From Chionis minor (Eukaryota > Chordata > Aves > Charadriiformes > Chionididae): 64,000 nt of DNA. The stretch's first letter is position 1, and each line of letters opens with the position of its first letter. The notes below the pieces were generated by a model. That model saw only the letters and a program-made list of their open reading frames with translations, was not told where the DNA came from and searched no databases. The stretch lies in contig VZSF01010132.1 of the NCBI GenBank assembly GCA_013398295.1, positions 598,307 through 662,306 of the forward strand. The letters run 5' to 3'. The translations under genes were made by a program, and so were the position numbers. Below, piece by piece: positions 45,401 through 60,090 of this stretch.

Positions 45401-48400
45401 CTTGACAGACTGTTTTCATATCTGAAGGACATCAAGGGCATTCTCTGGTCAACACAGGCTATTTAAGACACAGGCCTGGCTTTAGTAGTCTCAGAGAATT
45501 GTCAGGATAATGTATAATAAACCTGTTCACCAAAGGCACTAGTCAGCATTGCTTTATGTAAACAGTTTCCCGATCACCAAAACTATTACTGTGTCTTGTA
45601 AAATAGATATATATATATATATTTACATCTGTTTAGGTGTGTCTGTTTCTCAAAGCTTTTTTCTTTTGTAATGTATGAAAACCTTTTCTGTCAAGGTTCC
45701 TAAACTTTATTCAAAAATCACGCAGGCTGTATCTATTCAGATTCTCCCTCCTTTTCCCCAAAAGTTACAAATTGCTCTTTTGTTCTGTGCTTAATTCTTA
45801 CTACATCTATGTCTGGTTTTAACTATGAACAGCTGAATAGTGACATGCCAGTTATTGTGATCATGCAAAATAGGAAACAATAGGAATATTTTCTCCAGTG
45901 ATATAAACTACGTTTTCATTACTAGCAAAGGGGAGATGATAATTAAACCTTTTAGATTATTTGCGGTTTCCTGTAGGTGAATGTGAACTCTGGCTGGTCT
46001 CCAAGTTGGCAGCACACACCAAAAAAAAAAAAAAAAAAGCTACTGTCCAAAAATTGCCTGACTCCTGTGGAGTTTCGCTGAGGATCCGGGCTTATGGCTT
46101 TAGGCTGCGGGCGCTGTGCTAAGGGGGGGGACGCAGGTCTGGGTTCGTGGCTGGCTGTCACCGTGCCCTCCCCGCTTATGAGTGACCGATCTGAAAAGGC
46201 TGCGCAGGTGGTTTTGGGGTCGCACTCTGCTAATTGCCTGAAGTGTCGGATCCATTTAAAAACTGCATCCGGAGGTGGAGGAATTTGGACCCGTGTCATT
46301 CACACCGCCCCATTAAAACACTTTTGATCAAAGACCTTTGCTCTGCAGAGCAAATGCGGCAAATACAATGGGCTGTCCTGATCTACCCAAAAAAGAGAAC
46401 CTTTCTCTGCTTATCCGATGGCTGGGCATTTCAGCTGATGCCACGTGCCCCACAGCCAGGGTCTCCAGCCTGCTGGTCACAACCTCGCTCCCGTCTGGAC
46501 ATCCTCTCTGAATCACTGGAGGTGGCTTTGATGTTTGCGTGCAGGCTGACACCCGTCGCCAATGGCAGTCTTTCCTCTTGGGTGGAAATTTTACCCCAGG
46601 AACAGCCATTTACTTGTAGGAGCATGAGCACGTATGTCCTTTTTGTGGCCGACCATTCCTGGGCTGAGAGCGGTGGGCATGTTGCTGGTACAGGGGATCT
46701 GGTGACCGCCTGCCTCAACTCCAGGGCACATCGTTACTGGAAAGCATCCACCACTCCTTCTGCAGGTCGCGTGTTCCTAGGGCAGTACTCCGCCCTCCTG
46801 GAACTGGCAGATCTCCCGCTGGCAAAGAAGTGGTGGTGCAGGTACCAGAGCAAGGAAGAGCAATCGCGGAGGTTGTCGGCATCTGGAGTCAAGGGGAGAG
46901 TTTTCTAGTGCATTAGAAAATACAAAATATTATAGAATTCTATTATGTACTAGTAACAGAAGAGCTGGAATCCCCCTGTGCTTGTGTGTGTGTGCACGAA
47001 GAGCTGTTTTCTAAACATTACCCTTTTTCTTTCTGATTATTAAAGCAACCAGGAAGAGTACTGAATGCTTTAATAACCAGATGTACATCTCCTGACAGCT
47101 GTGGTCTTCTCAAAAAAGCTAAATTCTTGTCAAGAAAGGGAGAAGTGAAACGGTTATCACATGAAATAGGTCTGCTGTCTCAGGCAAGAGTTGTATTTTT
47201 TTCTGCAGCTACTAATTGCTGAAGCACCCTGAAGAGTAACGCTCACCCAGATCTATCTTCTCCTACTTTAGAAAAAGGCTTTCAGAAAAGTTGCTGACAG
47301 TTCAATCTGAGGAGATATTTTAAAGCTCATTTAATTGAAAGGCATCATGAATACTTTTTATTCCTCTTTTAACTCAACTTATTGAAATTATTTTGTGACT
47401 GATATAGGTTACACCAAAATTAAAGTCCATACGTTGTTTATAAATTGTTTCCTTTTCATGCACACAAAGTTTGTCTACCTGTAGCTTCAAGAAAAGCAAT
47501 GTAAGTGACTTAATGCCCAGTGGGGGATGGCAAATGACTTGGGATATTAAGTTGATAAATGAGGAATACCAGGTTGGCCGTGACGAAAGACTGACAAAGG
47601 CAGAACTGTGGGTTAGAGTCAAATACCTTTCTTGTAGTTTTGGCTTTCACACACTTGTGTAACTTTAGGCTAAGCAGTTAACCACTGAGTTCTGCTTGAT
47701 TATCTGTGAAAATATAAGCAGCGACATCTGTACTACTTCATCTGGTAACTCAACTGTTTGAATACGTTGTTTAATGCCTTTGTGCTTACTAGACCAAACA
47801 AAGCAATAGGCTGGCTGTATATCACGGGAGTCCATAGGAATAAATTTCCCTTGGAGACAAACGTAAAAGCAGAGAGCATCCTGAAGATGTTCTTGGGTTA
47901 TACATTTGTATATGCCTGTGCGTGCACGTGTTTCATATGCATGACAAATCTATTCTAGTGGTGTCCAAAACTACCAGCGCTGCCACTACTAGTAATGAAG
48001 CCAGAACTGTGTTGTGCTAGACCAGGAAACGCAAGTTTCTCTCATCAGTATGGAAGATAACGAGGCTTGACCCAGATAAGAATTCTGGGTTTGTAGATGA
48101 AAAGGGCTCCGATCCTTGCTAGGACTTGCCAGAAGTGATGTCTTAGCTGTGACAGTCCAAACCAGCTGTTAACTTTACTGTCTAAAATAAGTAAGAGGTT
48201 GCACTGATATACCTGGGAGCAAGAAGTCAGTTTTAGTTATGCTGAGCTCAAGCTGACTTTGTCTCTATGAAGAGGAAACACAAAAAGAGCCAACTCTGGA
48301 GAAACTGCCCTCTCGACCTGCTGAAGGATTGGTGGTTGTGTCAACAGATCTAGACTAAGACAGAAAACTTGGAGCACCTGCTTTAGGCCTTAAACTGAGA

Positions 48401-50182
48401 AGAGCATCCACATTTGTGGAAACTAATCCCTAACTCACTTATTAATTGATTTCTGTGTGGGAACAAGGATCCCCTCTTCCTGTCTTCATAACAAGCCTGA
48501 TATATTTTCCTGCCTACACAATATTCTGTCATATTTTAGGGACTGGTGAGTCTTTGTCTTGGACTCCAAACAGTAATAACAGTGATTTATTTATTTTTTG
48601 CTCAAGAATTTCCAGTCGCTGGAAGATTAATTCAAGCATCCGTGCTTTAACTTGGTCTCCAAAGACCTCTTTCTGCTCTGAAATGGATTGCAGTGCTCCC
48701 CAGGACTTCAGTGGAGCAACATTTCTGTCTAGTATAAAGAGAATCTTTCCACAGGTATGGTGCATCTAGCGTTGCTGGACTCGTGATACACTCCTTTTCG
48801 CTTTTTAATGCCTGAGACAACCACCTGATGTGTGTAATGAATAAGATAAAGGTATGAAAAGAAACCTGTGCAAGATGACAAACAAGCAGAGTCTCACAAG
48901 CTCGACTGCCCGTTGCAAATGAAGAGCTTTCATAAATTGTGGTGAGAATCAGCAGACTTTGTAACTTCTATCATAAGCCATTACTAGTTTTATATGACAT
49001 TTTTTGTGCTTCAGTGGTTTGCTCTGCACGTTACAGATAAGATGTGACGAACTACAAAATTTGGCAGTGAATGTGTGAGCTGGCTCTCAAAGGCAGGCTG
49101 CTGTGCGTGCTTTCCATCACCAGCAACCGTTTCCAGTTGGCTGTCTGCAACTGGAGTTGACAATATATAATGTCAGAAACCAGTTTTGGTGTTGAAAGCG
49201 GCTATTGTGCTAGGCTAGACAACAAAATAAGTTAAGTCACTGTGGGGCATGAGACTCTGTGCTGAATGACAAGCTGGAATCTAAATAAATGTATTCTGTC
49301 ACCCCAAGGAAAAAGTCATCTTGCCATTTATATGGACTGCGGACTCAAGCGGGATATCAGTACCGGCATCAAACATGTGCAATATAAAAATGACTGGTTT
49401 GCTCTTGGTGGGAAATTAGGTTGTTCAAACCTTGCGTTTGCCTAAGTTTTTTAAAACTTAGCAAAAACTTAGTCAACAATTTATCAATATTTCCTGTTTT
49501 CTATCCTGATAAAAGAGAGTTTATGAAAAATGTTCCGTATTTAAAACATTATGTTCGGGTGCAGATCAATAGGCTGAAATGGCTATTCTTCCACAAAAGA
49601 ACTTCTAAAAAAAGAATTATGCTGTCTGTTTTGCAGTGGATATGTTATCATGGAGTTCAGTTGAAAATGCACGCTTATGTGATAGAGAAAAGCAAATCTC
49701 CTCGTGTTAGAGTTGATGTTTGCATAATTTTCGCCATGTGTATAACCGAAGTCATGCACCGTGCGTCAGGTACTTCAAAGATAAATGTAACAGGGCTTTT
49801 TGCAGCCTTGACTGCAGTATGGTTAGTTTGAGTACTGGTAGTCACATTTTAAGAGTAGGATGAGGATGGGAGTAAGAAAAGAAAAATGCTTTTGTGTCCT
49901 CAACTGCCAAGCTACCAGCTTTCAGTAGAGACACAGTAAAGCAATACCTGTATTGCACATCAAATATCCGTTAGGCATTATTCTAACAGTAACATGTTTC
50001 AGCATATGTGGAAGTTCCTGGCTTTTTAACAGTTGTTTAGTAGAGACACATAGTATTAAAGCAGTATTTTAGGGCTGAAATTGTAATCCACTTCTTGAAT
50101 TCCTTCTTTCATCACATCTGCATAAAACCAGAGTATTGCATGTACGATGGAGTGGGCTAGATCTCTGACTTGTTGCTGTTAA
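42481..50182. other. Gene-free DNA with a GC-rich patch
   Basis: No exon I can support. An 18-base A-run (46021-46038) precedes a GC-rich patch (46040-46910) with an unrecognised open frame. There is a short (TA)n at 45607-45622 and a (TG)n at about 46983-46993. Confidence 0.55.
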
Positions 50183-50527
50183 TCACAGAATGGTTTGGGT
50201 TGGAAGGGACAGTAGAGATCATCTAGTTCCAACTCCCTGCCATGGGCAGCCATAGGGCATCTCCCCGAGACCTGGTTGCTCCAACATGTCCTTGAACACC
50301 TCCAGGGATGGGGCATCAACAACTTCCCTGGGCAACCTGTGCTACTGTCTCACCACCTTCAGAGTAAAGAATTTCTTCCTAATATCTAACCTTATATCTC
50401 CCCTCTTTCAGTTTAAAACTATTACCCCTTGTCCTACCACTACACGTCCTTGTAAAAAGTCCCTCCCTGGCTTTCTCATAGGCCTCTTAAGTACTGGGAG
50501 GGGCTATAAGGTCTGCTCAGAGCCTTA
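50183..50527 (-). mobile_element. CR1 LINE 3' fragment, antisense
   Basis: It reads AATCACAGAATGGTTTGGGT, CATGTCCTTGAACACCTCCA, AACTTCCCTGGGCAACCTGT and AAGAATTTCTTCCTAATATC, and ends near GGCTATAAGGTCTGCTCAGA. It is the same subfamily type as 51964-52326. Confidence 0.93.
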
Positions 50528-51963
50528 GTCAAATTTAAGATCAATTTCTAACCTAATCTTCTTAAAACGAAAGCATCGATGTTGCATCTTTTACATGCAA
50601 TGAAACAGATATAAAAATGCAAGTAAATGATAAATGTTTGTGAAAACAACTTTAATTTTCTTGGGGAAAAGCCTTCTAATAAGTCTTTCTGTCTACTTAC
50701 ATAAGGAGTGGGATAGAAATCCTCCAGAGGTGCACAGAAACAAAGATATGATTAGGTTATTCTATGCATTTCAGGTTTTGCAGGGATTCTGAAACTTGGG
50801 AAGCACAAGGATTGAATGCAGCTTGGGAATCCTTATTTTGGTTCATTCAGGAGCCTGTTAACCGGTAGTTATCTAGGACATAAGCTCTAAACGTCAATTG
50901 TAAAGATGACATCTTTCCTTTTCTGGATACTACAAAGTAAAATCTAATTCTATAACTTATCTTATACACGTGAAAAAATTTGTTGTAACTGCTAAGTCAT
51001 GTGTGGCAGTAAAGAAGGGGATATAGAGTTACTGGAGAAAATAAGAGAGGAAGACTTTGTGTGTGAATTTTTGATATCATATAGGTTTCAGATCTGTTCA
51101 TGTAGTCAGCCCTGATAAAGTTGTTAGCACTTTATACACAGGAATCCCTTATTGGCAATTATTTTAGCCTTGACTCTTGTGCAGTGCTCTCACTCACGAC
51201 TGGAAGTTTGCAGCTGCATCTCCAAGGGCTGCGCGGGAAAGAAGGACCTTTTGCTCTGCGGTTTCGCCATGGGAAACACGGGGGTTCATTCTGCTTTGGC
51301 TGGGGAAGGGGTGCTGGCACCCCAGGCAAGGCTTGGAGCTACCCTCCTAAATCGCTGAAACTTCTCTAGACCAACGTGTGCATGGCAATGATGATCAGTT
51401 GGTTGGCCCCGCGGCCAGCTACGCAGGTTTCCAGCTGGCGGGAATGCAGGGTGGCAGGATGTTTTCACTGTCAGCGTGACAGGGATGTTCCCTCTTTGTT
51501 CCAGCGAGGGGGTGAACCTCCTTCTGCCGCCTGAGTGGGGAACTTGGCCGACGGCTAACCATGTACTCTCTGAGGGAACCTGAGCCATACCAGCCTGTTG
51601 GCAGGGTCTGGATGGTGCCAGAAGTTTTGATGGCTGCTTCTGCTGGCAGGAGCGTAGATGGCACACGCGTGGGCAGGGGGAATGCTTTCTGTGGCGAAGA
51701 TGCAGCTGGCAAAGCTCGGTAATAGAGTAAGGTCCTACTTTGCACAGGATGCGGGATACCCCATCTAATGACAAGTACTTGGAAATGTTTGGTTTCTTTG
51801 TAGATTGGGCAAATCTGGTATTTTTGTCATTGCTGTCCAGTCTAGCTGAACGTCACGACTGAAAATGCTCTGTCAAGGCTCCAGTGGTCTATCTACACTA
51901 GTGCTACAGCTGATGCTCCTGTTGCTGGGCATGGGGGGGTCAGCAACTGTGGATGCTTTTAGA
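50528..51963. other. Gene-free DNA
   Basis: Nothing recognised. A moderately GC-rich patch at 51180-51740 is open on both strands by composition. Confidence 0.55.
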
Positions 51964-52326
51964 ACCATAGAATGGTTTAGGTTGGAAGGGACCTTAAAGA
52001 CCATCTAGTTCCAACCCCCCTGCCATGGGCAGGGACACCTCCCACTAGACCAGGTTGCTCAAAGCCCCATCCAACCTGGCCTTGAACACTTCCAGGGATG
52101 GGGCATCCACAGCTTCCCTGGGCAACCTGTGCCAGTGTCTCACCACCCTCATGGTGAAAAATTTCTTCCTGAGATCTAGTCTAAATCTCCCCTCTTCCAG
52201 TTTGAAGCCATCACCCCTCATCCTATCACTACACACCCATGTAAAAAGTCCCTCTCCAGCTTTCTTGTTGGCCCATTTCAGAGACTGGCAGGCTGCTATA
52301 AGGTCTCCCCGGAGCCTTCTCTTTTA
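51964..52326 (-). mobile_element. CR1 LINE 3' fragment, antisense
   Basis: It reads ACCATAGAATGGTTTAGGTT, CCTGCCATGGGCAGGGACAC and CCAACCTGGCCTTGAACACT. On the minus strand there is a remnant of the end of ORF2 (FRLDLRKKFFTMRVVRHW). Confidence 0.94.
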
Positions 52327-55300
52327 GGGAGAAAACTAGATCATAAAAAGATACACAGATCAGATTTCTTAGAATTTTACCTTCTAAAACTTTACATTTT
52401 GTGGCTTGTTTTACCAGTCTGCTAATACTTTTCCCCATTTATGTTATGAATCGCTTAGTGTTTGTTGTTTTAGGCAACATGTGTAAACAAGAAGTGTTCA
52501 GAGCAGCGAAGCAGCTAATGTAACAAAAAGAGGTTGTAAAACAAGTGAAGCTGGATAAAGGGAAAAAAAAATCAATGGGGGTGTGTGTGGGGGTCCCTTT
52601 TGCTGCAAATATATACCAGCCTGTATAATAGAGTTCTCTTCAGATGAAGCGCTATTCATATTATGAATAGCCTTTTCAAGCAAATACGGCTCACTGGCAT
52701 GAACACTGAGAATTGCTATGGCTGTCAGCATCTGTTCTTTTATGCTCAGAACAATTTTTCCATCAAACGTTAGAGGCCAAAAGGATTTTTAACTATGGTG
52801 TGGGACTACATTGTAATTTTCCTACTACAGTCAGTCTGGCAACGAAACTTTTTTCAATAAGAAACTAAAGCACGGAAGGTTGTTTGGATGAATCCAACTT
52901 GACAAAGCTCTTTCTCCCCAACGCTGTTAGCGCAGAAAGCATTGATTTTGTAAAATGGTACACAGATTTTATGTAAAAGGGGACAGTTCCTTCAGAACAG
53001 ATGTTTAATATTTAGAGAAGCTATTTTAATTTATGGCCCTGAAAAAATGGTATTTTACTGTAAGTAATTGCCTTACTGTGGTTGCCTTTTAAAATGCAGA
53101 ATTCTATCGGCGGTGTTTAGAAGAAAAAGCCCTCTTTGTGTGCGCTTTTGAAACAAGCGCGTACGTCGTTTGTGCTTTGTTTCTGGCAGAGCCTCGGCCG
53201 GCATCTGCGTGAGCTTCGCCCAGGAACCATCGCTGTGGTGTCGGGAAGCCAATTCCGGCCACCTCTGCTCATCTGCACAGGCTGGTGGCATCTGGTGACA
53301 ACAGCCCGTGCAGAAGGCAGGTTTTGCAGTCGAAGCAAGCGCGGTCCTGAGCAGCTGAGATGCGATATCTATTTTTACGGCTGTGGTACAGTGATCTGCA
53401 GCGGGGAGGGGGATTCTCTAGGGAGCAGACCCGGTGCTCCTCACGCTTGGCTGGGGTGGGTGCCCAAATTAAGAGGCGCTTTTCCTCCCTCCCTGGTGAT
53501 GGGAGGGTGAGATCTGTTCCTTTCATCCAGCTGGGGAGGCAGGTAAGATGCAAAGAGGCTGAGATGGCAGCAGGCGGATTTTCTCTATCCCGAGTAGCCC
53601 GTGCGTGGCCGCGAGGGATGCGTGCTGGCGCAGGGATGGGTGGCACCAGCGTCCCGCCCGCCTTTTGGGGTGGTGTGGATTCCAGTTGCCTCCAGCTCTG
53701 TCTCCAAACCATAGATCTTTCTCGTGTCTGTCGCCAAGGCATCCTAGCAACCGCCACAAAAATAAAGGTGGGTGCGTGCAAAGCTTTTGCTAGAAAGTGG
53801 AATAATTCAGAGACGTTATAAAACTTTGTCCTTGGTAAGGCGCTCTGTCAGCTGAAATTCCTGAAGTTCCAGCAAGGCACGGGCACAGAGCTTCTGGCTG
53901 CCCCAGCAGAGAGGAAGGATGTTGAAATAACCACACGCAACATGAGGGAGAAGTCAATTTATAACGTTTTATTAACCAAACCTCATTTCCTCAGCAGAGC
54001 ATTTAGTGGCATCAGTGGCAGTTCGAAAAACCAGTTTAAATATTTCATTTATTTATTATAATCATTATTATTGTTACTATTTAAACATTCATTTTAGCAG
54101 AGCAAGTAGATTTTTAGTCTTTCATCGCGGTTGCCTCGTGCACTTTCCTTTAGCCTCAGCTTACTCCAGGCTGACTGTGTGAAAGTGATTTATAATGGCA
54201 CTTTAGCCAGAAGAAGAAGGGTTTGGTCAGTCCATCAGCCTGTCTCTAACTGCTGTTGTACTGCATATACTTGCTGTTTTGAAGAATGCTAATCCTTTAT
54301 ATTACAAAATCCTCTTTAAAAAAAATAATCCTGGTGTTATATAAGTGATAAGTAATGAATCCTTAGTCTATTATCGTGGGTGGGAATATTTCATCACGAA
54401 TGTTTTTATCCACATATCCATCAGTAAAAATGAGAGAGAACAGCATAAAAATAAGACTCGCCCAATGTCATTAGGCAGTCAGTGGTACCATCAGGACATG
54501 AGAGTCGTTTTCCAGACCTTCGTATCCTTTCGGGTCATCTTGCTGAATATTGCTGCGTGTTGCTGTGCCTCCCTTTCCAAACGCAGTGAGCTGTTCTTAT
54601 CAGAGTTCACGTGTTTGCTGTGGGAGGGTTTTCAATAAGGGGCTCAGTAAGTCTAATACTTAAGAAACAATGCCTGCGCTTACATTATGCCTAGTTCCAA
54701 AAATGGAACTGGTTTGAAACAACTTCTTGCTTTTTCTTATGCTTGAGGGATGCAGGGATGTACTAACTCCAGGTAACATCACCCGTACATACAGAAACCT
54801 TTCTGAATGCATGATAAAACAACAAACCCAAATCCTTAAAAGAGTATGTTGTTCCTTTATTTTGTTAATTGAAGTGTCAGAATGATGCTCTTCCAGCATG
54901 ATAAGCTACTGAAAATTTATGAAAGCTCTGAAATCTGCTTAAAATGTATAAACATGCATCAGAAGTATGTAGTTTGTGTCTTGTTCTACGCTGGTCATTC
55001 TTCCTGCCTCCTCTCTGCCTTTGATTGTTGTGATACATCCTTGCACACACAACCAGTACAAGTAGGAAATCCTTTATTTAAACAAGTGCTGTGTTGTATT
55101 TTTGCCTTTTGGATTAGGAAAAGAAGATTATTTTCTATTCACTAGGGAAGTTTGTCTTTGGGAGATTTATGAAGTCTTTATCATCTTGTCCAAAGTCATG
55201 TCTGATTTTGTCCCCAAATGTGAAATGTATTTATTAGAGTGATGGGTCCTCACCAAGATAATAAACACGTACAGGATGTCGTGCTACCTGGTGGTATCAC

Positions 55301-58300
55301 GCTGTTAGTTTCAATTACTTGCGACAGCAGTCATCAGTTGTGTCTACGTGCTGTAGGATACAGTGCAAATATGGAAGCTCACAGGTTAAGAGATTCAGAG
55401 GTGCTGTTAGGCTGAATGCAGGAAAATCTGTCTGGTTTTATTTTGGAACATTTTAGAGTTGCAGCATTGTTTTCTGAAAGCAGAAACTTAAACCAGTAAT
55501 GATTATAGGAAGATGACTTAGCTGCCCAGAAATCTATTCAGCTTAAAGAAACTATCCTTTATTTGTAGAAAATGCAGAATATAAACAAAACAATCTGTCA
55601 AATCATATTCCAAAGTCTTGATTCAAAGGTTGTTTACGTGCTCACTAACAGTTAATATCACTTTTTCTTTCCTCCAAATGTCTGTCTTCAGTTCAAGAAT
55701 GGTGATGCAAAAGGGAGATGCAGTTCGTGCAGCCAAGCAAGTTGTTCAGTCAGGCTATCTCAGTTAGTAGCTTTTATAATCTCATTATGATAAGTTGTTG
55801 AGAGGTTAATTGGAGGCCCTAGCAAAGCCCATCTGCAGATCCTACTTGGTGACAGGCTTTGTGTGGTCACATATTTCTGCTCACAGGGTCCCCATTATAA
55901 ACTTCTCTGGAAAGTCATGCCCAAGCTGCCATCCTTCCCATGTTCCTTTCTTTTCCTTTCCCATCCCAGAGCGGTATGAAACCCCGCCTGCCCCTGGCTC
56001 TCATTGCAACTCAAGAGGGATAGGTCCAACCCGTAACCTCTCCCACTACTGGAAGACCTGGCCGACACAGCAGTTGTAACCCAGTAGGTCCTTCACAATT
56101 CTACATGCGTAGCTCTGGTGGACTGAGGTCTTCAGAGTCAGCCAGCTGCCAGGGTGTGCTTTGGAGACCGGAGAGCTTCCGTGGATTGTATTTGGAGTTA
56201 ATGGTTCCCACACCTACTGATAGCCATATCCCGGGAAAGTCTGTGCTCTGGTGATGAGATCTCACAGGTTTTGGGATTTATGTATTATGTGGTCTCCCAG
56301 TCTCTTTGTAAGTAGGGTGAACAGGCTCTGGTTTCAGAAATTTGTCTGTCTGTTTGGAATGCTCCGTGAAAGGAAAAAGGCTTAAGATGTCAAATGCAAA
56401 ATACAACGCTTGCCTTAGCGATTCCTCTGACACGTAAAAGGGAAATCCTTTGCTGAAATCCTGCACAGCAGAACGAACTGGTGCGGTTACATTTGTTTGC
56501 TGTGTGTCAGGGGCCAGTCAACCCTCTCTGGATTTATTTTTTTAGATCTGACATTCCATGTAGACCCTTCGATGAGTTTGTCTAGCTCTTGTTGAGTTCG
56601 CTTTGGTCAAATTTTATTATTCTATCAATGCCTTCCTCTGCCTCCATCTACTAGACCAAACTTTTTTTTTTTTTAATGTATATAAAATAGCTTATTCGTT
56701 ACAGCTTGAATAGCTGTCAGTTCTAGAAAGCATCTTCCTGTTGGAAGCCGCACAAGTTCTTTACATGCTCTGCCATGCCAAAGCTGCCTCTGCTGGGAGT
56801 TTCTGTCACCAAGAGAGGTGACAATGTCCCACACCTTGGGACCGTAATGTCAGGCTTAATGTGACTGTCTTTTGCTGGTGGCTATCTGTCATATTTAATA
56901 AGTGAAGGCCACCTCTTTCCTGGCAGCCATTCAGCTTCAGGAATACAGGCCGAAGTGATGGATCCGTTCCGCATTTGCCCTTGGCTCTGGATGGAGTGAG
57001 CTGTCAAATGTTCATCCTCGTTGATGTTGAACTGCAGCTGGTCATGGCTAACAGTCAGCCTACAAAAGGTGCCGTTAGTATCTGCAGGTCTGCCTTTCCA
57101 AATCCCTGTATTTCCAGGGCAGACCGCTCTATTCTAGTTCACAGTTTCTCAGCTCGGTGCCCTGCCTCATGTTCTGGGACACCACCTTGGGAGCGGCAAG
57201 CCAAGAATTTAGCTCTACACAAAACCCACGGGGTTTAGCCTACCCCAATGGGGTTGAATTGGCCCAGTTTCATCCTAGAAATTGAAGCAGATTTTCTATC
57301 CAAGAGCAGGAGTCTGTTCTGTGTCCAGGTGCCTTCCCAGCCCTCCGTGGCTCTTGCACAAAGCACGTGTTACCAGTCAATATTGCTCATTGGGATACCA
57401 GTCAAAAAAAAGCAAGCAAAAAAAGCATTGGGTTGTTGTGGCGGTTTTTTCCCCCACCACACTTTTGCATGTACCTCACCTCGAGCGCCGAATGCCTGCC
57501 GTGTGCCCTCCCAGAGCTGAGGACCACGACACCAGCGCTGCAGGAATGGGCACCCTGTTCCTTAGTGGAACCTCAGTGGTACAGATGTGCTGCAACTGCT
57601 GGAACATTTGCTCTGAGAGACTAAGATATTTTTTTTTCCCTGCAATTTGTGTATAGCTCCTGAGGTCCTATTTAAACATTAGTTAGGCAGTTCTCAGTAC
57701 TTTTTCCTCCACCAGCACCTTTCTGGATGTCATTAGCAGTCAGAGCTGCAGAGAGAGACATTATTTTTGTTGGCCGCGCTTTCGCTGACCATGGGACTCC
57801 TCGCTTCTCCATGGTTTCTCCTTAAAAACAGACAGAATTTCAGCTCTTTTACATCACTCTGTATTTGCAGCACTCACAGGCTCAGAGAAAAATGGGTATT
57901 ATGCTTTGTAAGATCAGAATATTAACCTGTTTCGCAATATATTTTGTTGGACTAAAACTTTCTTAGTTTTAGCTCCAGAAAAGGAACTGACACCAAAAGT
58001 GGTGTGTGTGAAGCTAAATGTTTCTGTGTAAAACATGCTGTACTTAAATATAGTGGCCATAAATTTTCTGTGTAATTAATCAATAGGAATGCTAGACTTG
58101 CTTCTCTTCTTCCCAATGCAAAGGAAACTGAAATCCAACCTAATTTAAATAAAACTAGGAATGTGTCTTTCAGGGAACAACATAAATATTTTCATCCATG
58201 AATTAATGAGCCACTTACTCTCCCACAGCAGCACAACTAAAATTGGTATTAGACAAACATGAAAGACAAAATAAAACCTGGCGATATTAGTTTTTAAAGA

Positions 58301-60090
58301 AGGGTAATGGACTCAGCCGCATGTCTTTCAGTCGGATTAATGGTAGGGATTTGATTAAACCCCTTGAATTACTTCTGTGATCACAACTAAGGCATCCAGC
58401 TAATCACTTTGCCTTCACATTAATATGTGCCTTGTCGCTTGCAGAAATTTCTGGGTGAATCCAGTCAACTATCTGGGTAACAAGTTGTAAATCTCATTAT
58501 AAAGATCTTTACTAACTTTACAGGGTACATATCATTTAAATAGCTATGTATCAAGAAAAGGAATTTGGGTATCTAAAGCACAAGTGTCTCATATCTCATT
58601 TATATTTCTGTGTTAACTTACAGTCAGCTTTTCGATGATTCCATGAATTTTCTCTAGTGATCGATTTCATATATTTAATCGTATTAATCAACAAAATCTG
58701 TATTTTTGCTTTTTACTTGTAAAAAAATGAATTTCTTTCCTTCTAAAGTCTCTTATATTAGAATAGGTCTGTGTAAAAGCACCTCCTCAAAATCTAGGGC
58801 TCCTAAAGTGAATAATAATTTTCAATATTGTGAAAGTGTTGTATCATTTGTTTTTCTTAAAGATAGGATGAGAAGCTACTATATAAACATGCAATTGCCA
58901 GACATATAGAAAAAGGAGAAAAATACACGGTCAGTTAGTTAATCTTCCATAGTACAGTTGTTTCTTTGAGATGAGTTAGATTCAGTGATGTGAGTGAAAA
59001 CATTTGATATAATTTTTGTCGTTGTCTTTCTGTGTGTATTCAGATAGGTAGCTGGGAAAAAATCCAACTTGTTTCTTTCCTGCTTACTGCACTGTACTCA
59101 AGGTCTGTCCTGCATTGTATGTTGTAGTCAAAATATATTCAAGAACATATATATTTGATCTAAATGCTCCTTAATGGTTGATAGAATTATTTATTTAATC
59201 CAAACATAAGGGGGGTTCGGCTGTTCTGGAAGGAACCATTAGAAGTAAACAGGTGTTAATCACGAAGGAAGGGTTTAACCTTGTCTAAATCTTCATTGAC
59301 ATAATGGCAGCTCTGGAGCCAAGAGCTCATTGGAAATGTCAATTTCTGCAATTTAAGATTTTCTGGAGTTCCTGGTTTACCTGTTTTCCATGATTTTAAG
59401 ATGTTCTGAAATCTTGCTGTCTTAAGTGAGAACAGTATGCGTTCTGCATTTTTTTTCCCCCCTCTGTATGTACAAAGGCATCAGTATTCATGCTGATGCT
59501 TCATTTTTAGATACCCATCTGCTGAGCAAAAATTGCAAAGCGCAACAATAAACATTGTTTTAGAGGAATACACGATAGCCAGGGCACAGTGCAAGGGCAG
59601 GCCACAACCCAGGTTTGTGGCATCATTCACCAGGCACACAAACCCCAGGCTGCTTTGGAAATGGCTGTATTTCACAAGTTATATATATGGACTTTATTTT
59701 GGCATTAACACGTTTTTAAGCTTGTGCGCTGCGTTGTCTGAAATATTACATCTGGCTCCACTTATAGTTTTGTCTTGCACGCTCAGAATTACTAGAGAGG
59801 GTTTTGGATGGGACGCTGGTGCTTACAACAAGGTGACTACACTGTGACAACTCCTCCAATCCACCTTGCTGTTAGTATGCCACTGAATCATCGCAATTGC
59901 ATCTGTGTCCTATTTGATGGTTCATTTGCTGCACAGAATATGGTAAAATGCTAAGATTTTATACAGTTTCAATTGCTGGTTAGACAGACTTGTGGGGAAG
60001 AAATCTTTTAAGAGCTCTTAAATACAAATGTACTGTTTCTGGTTCAGGAAATCCTTGATTGATAAAATCTGGAAGACTATACCAGGGGCT
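52327..60090. other. Gene-free, repeat-poor DNA
   Basis: About 7.8 kb with no interspersed repeat or exon recognised. GC-richer patches at 53140-53790 and 56940-57600 contain overlapping open frames in several phases with no domain I know. Confidence 0.55.

Noticed and set aside
46270..46310. tRNA T-arm-like GGGTCCAAATTCC on the minus strand
   Set aside because: No D-arm, anticodon arm or acceptor pairing could be traced at tRNA spacing.
48529..48765. 78-codon minus-strand frame with a coiled-coil look (LELIFQRLEILEQK)
   Set aside because: Short and isolated, with no clear splice partners or family match. A chance frame is more likely.
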